Positions 61,845 through 64,000 of a stretch of DNA of 64,000 nucleotides are shown in pieces. The position numbers and the translations under genes were made by a program. Within the stretch, counting starts at the first letter, position 1; each line of letters starts with the position of its first letter. Origin of the DNA: NCEH01 sp043195135 (GTDB lineage: Bacteria > Pseudomonadota > Alphaproteobacteria > Rhizobiales > Xanthobacteraceae); assembly GCF_043195135.1 (NCBI RefSeq), contig NZ_JBAFWP010000001.1, one strand, 5' to 3'. Below the pieces are notes generated by a model. The model worked only from the letters and a program-made list of their open reading frames with translations. It was not told the origin of the DNA and made no database searches.

Positions 61845-63491
61845 TCAGGCCGGCGCCTGTTCCAGCGCTTTTCCTTCGCCTCGGACAATCTTTAGCCGGC
61901 CTGTATCCATATGCACATGTAGATCGGCCACATCGAAATAAGCATCGTCATGCGTAATGGCGATGACGGTCACGCCCTTTTCCTTCAGCAAAGGGAGGAT
62001 GACGCGATAAAACTTCTCGCGAAAATAGGGATCTTGGTCGGCTGCCCATTCATCGAAGATGCACACGGGCCGCGCTTCGAGAATGGCGGCGATCATCGCG
62101 AGGCGCTTGCGTTGCCCGCCGGAGAGCTTGGTGGTGCTGAAGCGGTTGTTTTCCAGCCGCGACTTGTGCTGCATCTCAAGCAGCTCGAACAGCTCCGACA
62201 CCACCACCGGGTCCGGCGCGGGCTGCCCGTAAAGTTCGGCGAACAGGTGATTGTCGGAAAAAATCACCGAAAACAGGTTGCGATAATCCTGGATGTTGAA
62301 CGGACCGATGGTCGTGCGGTCCACCCGGATCGTCCCGCCCTGGTTGGGATAGAGCCCGATCAGCATGCGCACGAAGGTGGTCTTGCCCGAGCCGTTGCCG
62401 CCGGTGATGAAAATGGTCTGCCCGCGCCGGATGGTGAGGTCGATCGGGCCGACCGTGAACGGCCGGTCCCCACCCGCCGGGGCATGGGCGAAGCTGGCGC
62501 CGTCGAGCACGATGGTGTCGAAAGCGGCCAGGCTGGAGACGCCGCCGTTCTTGTGCCCGTTGATGCGTCCGAGCCGCTCCTGAAGCCGCATGATGTTCTC
62601 GGCGGCGGCATTGGCATTCGTGAAGATGGGAATGGAGCCCACCACGTTCGACACCGGGCCGATCATGAACAGGCTGGCGGTGGTGGTCATCACCACCACC
62701 TGCGTATAGGCCTCGCTCACCGCGGGCACCACGAACACCATCACCCCGGTGAGCAGGAAGAAGGTGACCTGCGAAAACACGAAATCGGTGGCATAGGTGG
62801 TCTGCGTGCGGATGCGCAGGCGCGTCACCCGGTGCGAGATCGCCTCGATGCGCTGGGCAATGGCGTGGGCCCGCGCATCGCTCATCTTCACCTCCTTGAA
62901 GCCCTCCAGCATGTCGCTCATGCTTTCGATCAGGAGGTTTTCCTGCTCGAAGGATTCGCGCAGCTCGGCCTTCACCTGGGTGTTGCGCGACATGTGCACC
63001 AGCGCCCCGATGATGGTGCACGCAGCCGAAAGGATGAACGCGGTCCACGACAGGAACGCCATGTAGATCATGGTGAACACCACCAGGATCGCGCTCTGGA
63101 TGCCGATCACCAGATTGGGCGCCGCCTGCGAGAGGATCAGGGTTTCGCGGGTGAGGCAGGAATAGATTTCCGCCCGGCCCACATCCTCCAGTTCGAGATA
63201 TTCGGCGCGGCGCGCGCGGGCGATCAGGCGCACGCGCATGCGGTCCACCAATTGCTCCACCCGGTGGCACACCTCCACCATCAGGCTGCGCTGGGTATAG
63301 ACGAACACGAAGATGGTGATGCCGAACAGCAGCAGGTTGACGAGATTGCCTTCCTTGTCCTGCACGTGGCTGGCGGCAAGATTGATGATGGCGAGGATGC
63401 CGGCATTGGAGAGGCCGGACACGGCCGCGAGGATCAGGAAGCGCGCGCCCCCCACCCCCGCTTCCTTCTGGAACAGCCGCAGAACCTTCAT
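61845..63491 (-). CDS. Cyclic-peptide-type ABC exporter (PvdE/SyrD family)
   Basis: A 548-residue half-transporter fusing membrane and ATPase domains. Six hydrophobic segments lie within residues 1-295, followed by the nucleotide-binding domain: Walker A GGNGSGKT (364-371), signature LSGGQRKRLA (456-465), Walker B IFDEWAAD (478-485; DE at 480-481) and H514 in AITHDD. The DEWAADQDP Walker B and overall length match the cyclic peptide transporter family of PvdE (pyoverdine precursor export) and SyrD (syringomycin export). Its gene lies 63 bp after an NRPS gene on the same strand, supporting export of that product. It probably acts as a homodimer in the inner membrane. Confidence 0.92.
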   Translation of the reverse strand: MKVLRLFQKEAGVGGARFLILAAVSGLSNAGILAIINLAASHVQDKEGNLVNLLLFGITIFVFVYTQRSLMVEVCHRVEQLVDRMRVRLIARARRAEYLELEDVGRAEIYSCLTRETLILSQAAPNLVIGIQSAILVVFTMIYMAFLSWTAFILSAACTIIGALVHMSRNTQVKAELRESFEQENLLIESMSDMLEGFKEVKMSDARAHAIAQRIEAISHRVTRLRIRTQTTYATDFVFSQVTFFLLTGVMVFVVPAVSEAYTQVVVMTTTASLFMIGPVSNVVGSIPIFTNANAAAENIMRLQERLGRINGHKNGGVSSLAAFDTIVLDGASFAHAPAGGDRPFTVGPIDLTIRRGQTIFITGGNGSGKTTFVRMLIGLYPNQGGTIRVDRTTIGPFNIQDYRNLFSVIFSDNHLFAELYGQPAPDPVVVSELFELLEMQHKSRLENNRFSTTKLSGGQRKRLAMIAAILEARPVCIFDEWAADQDPYFREKFYRVILPLLKEKGVTVIAITHDDAYFDVADLHVHMDTGRLKIVRGEGKALEQAPA

Positions 63492-63554
63492 GACCCGCCT
63501 TCCCGCACCCGCGTTTTCTCCGCTCCTGCGTGTGTCACCGCCGGGGCATCTCCC

Positions 63555-64000
63555 TCATTGCGCCAGCAGCAGGCGGTCGAGATCGTCCAGGCTGAGGTCG
63601 CCATAGGTGAAATCGGACGGCGTCGCCTCCGAACCGTCGCGACCGAGGCAATGGGCGAGCACGGCGCGCACCTGCGCGAGGAAGCGCGCGCACAGCGCCT
63701 GGGCATCGGTGGCGGCGAAATGGCCGCCGTCCATCTCCAGGCTCACGCAGAGCTTTCCGTCCTCCACCGAGGCGAGGATCTCGATCGCGTGCGGCCGCGC
63801 GGTCTGCGGCGCGAGGGCTTGGCCGGGCGTGTTCCAGTCGATGGTGAACGTGCCCGTCCGCGCGCCGCTCGACAGCACGCCGAGATAATTGAAGCCCACC
63901 TGCGGCCGCAGCGCGGCAAGCCCGATCTCGCCGGCGAACTGGCGCAACAGGGGATAGCTCCAGCCCTGGTCGGGCGTGCGGCGGGCGCTTTCCTTCACGC
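63555..64000 (-). CDS. Non-ribosomal peptide synthetase C-terminus (epimerization-type domain), truncated by the window edge
   Basis: The final 148 residues of a larger protein; the frame is open to the edge. VKESARRTPDQGWSYPLLRQFAG followed by RPQVGFNYLGVLS reproduces the E5/E6 motifs of NRPS epimerization domains (VKEQLRxxPxxGxGYGxLR and FNYLGQ), a condensation-domain relative that converts an L- to a D-aminoacyl group. The last residues (TPSDFTYGDLSLDDLDRLL) are the usual domain-end linker. No thioesterase follows, so the chain should pass to another module. The rest of the synthetase lies to the right of the window. The peptide exporter gene begins 63 bp downstream. Confidence 0.85.
   Translation of the reverse strand, partial: VKESARRTPDQGWSYPLLRQFAGEIGLAALRPQVGFNYLGVLSSGARTGTFTIDWNTPGQALAPQTARPHAIEILASVEDGKLCVSLEMDGGHFAATDAQALCARFLAQVRAVLAHCLGRDGSEATPSDFTYGDLSLDDLDRLLLAQ

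Overview
The window is high-GC, gene-dense DNA with short, often 4-bp-overlapping operons. The gene content points to an alphaproteobacterium of the order Hyphomicrobiales, with Xanthobacteraceae as my best guess (inference). Supporting signs are a dapF-mtaB-ftsY operon, a gcl-hyi-glxR-pyk block, an alphaproteobacterial family-4 uracil-DNA glycosylase, ETF-ubiquinone oxidoreductase and a perfect parS site. Most of it reads as chromosome with metabolic islands. I see no insertion sequence, prophage or CRISPR array.

Layout. 1-1.6 kb: formamidase (cut by the window edge) and its FmdB partner. 1.6-9.4 kb: housekeeping genes (rlmE, Ppx/GppA phosphatase, transaldolase, an exported chorismate mutase, a BON-domain protein, pncB) and an isolated perfect parS palindrome at 4874-4889. 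9.7-11.2 kb: a GAF-PAS-GGDEF diguanylate cyclase. 11.2-24.3 kb: a C5-dicarboxylate degradation island with a FAS1-like hydratase, acyl-CoA dehydrogenase, class I fumarase/mesaconase, complete TRAP transporter, LysR regulator, methyltransferase, CaiB-type CoA transferase, citramalyl-CoA-lyase-like aldolase and MmgE/PrpD protein. Together these fit uptake of itaconate, mesaconate or citramalate and its cleavage to acetyl-CoA and pyruvate. 24.6-30.1 kb: the glycerate route from glyoxylate (gcl, hyi, glxR) followed by pyruvate kinase; glycerate kinase is not here.

30.3-34.7 kb: a CYTH protein, uracil-DNA glycosylase, ETF-QO and a DUF4239-like membrane protein. 34.7-44.8 kb: a TetR regulator facing an operon for a three-subunit molybdenum hydroxylase, a complete branched-chain-amino-acid-type ABC transporter and a CoxG-like protein. 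This looks like a self-contained uptake-and-hydroxylation system for an unknown organic substrate, with two matching inverted repeats in the shared promoter. 44.8-47.3 kb: a LysR regulator facing mmsA. 47.6-48.8 kb: an orphan, relatively AT-rich gene whose His and Cys motifs suggest a permuted papain-like hydrolase. 49.1-57.6 kb: an MFS transporter, apt, dapF-mtaB-ftsY, an exported GyrI-like protein, thpR and a YkvA-family protein.

57.8-64 kb, read leftward from the right edge: the C-terminal end of a non-ribosomal peptide synthetase (apparently an epimerization domain), a PvdE/SyrD-type peptide-exporting ABC transporter, and a 1322-residue autotransporter with an N-terminal S12/class C beta-lactamase-like serine hydrolase domain. 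This is the most unusual system in the window. It is reminiscent of D-residue prodrug activation (ClbP and XcnG in colibactin and xenocoumacin pathways), but with the hydrolase apparently placed on the cell surface.
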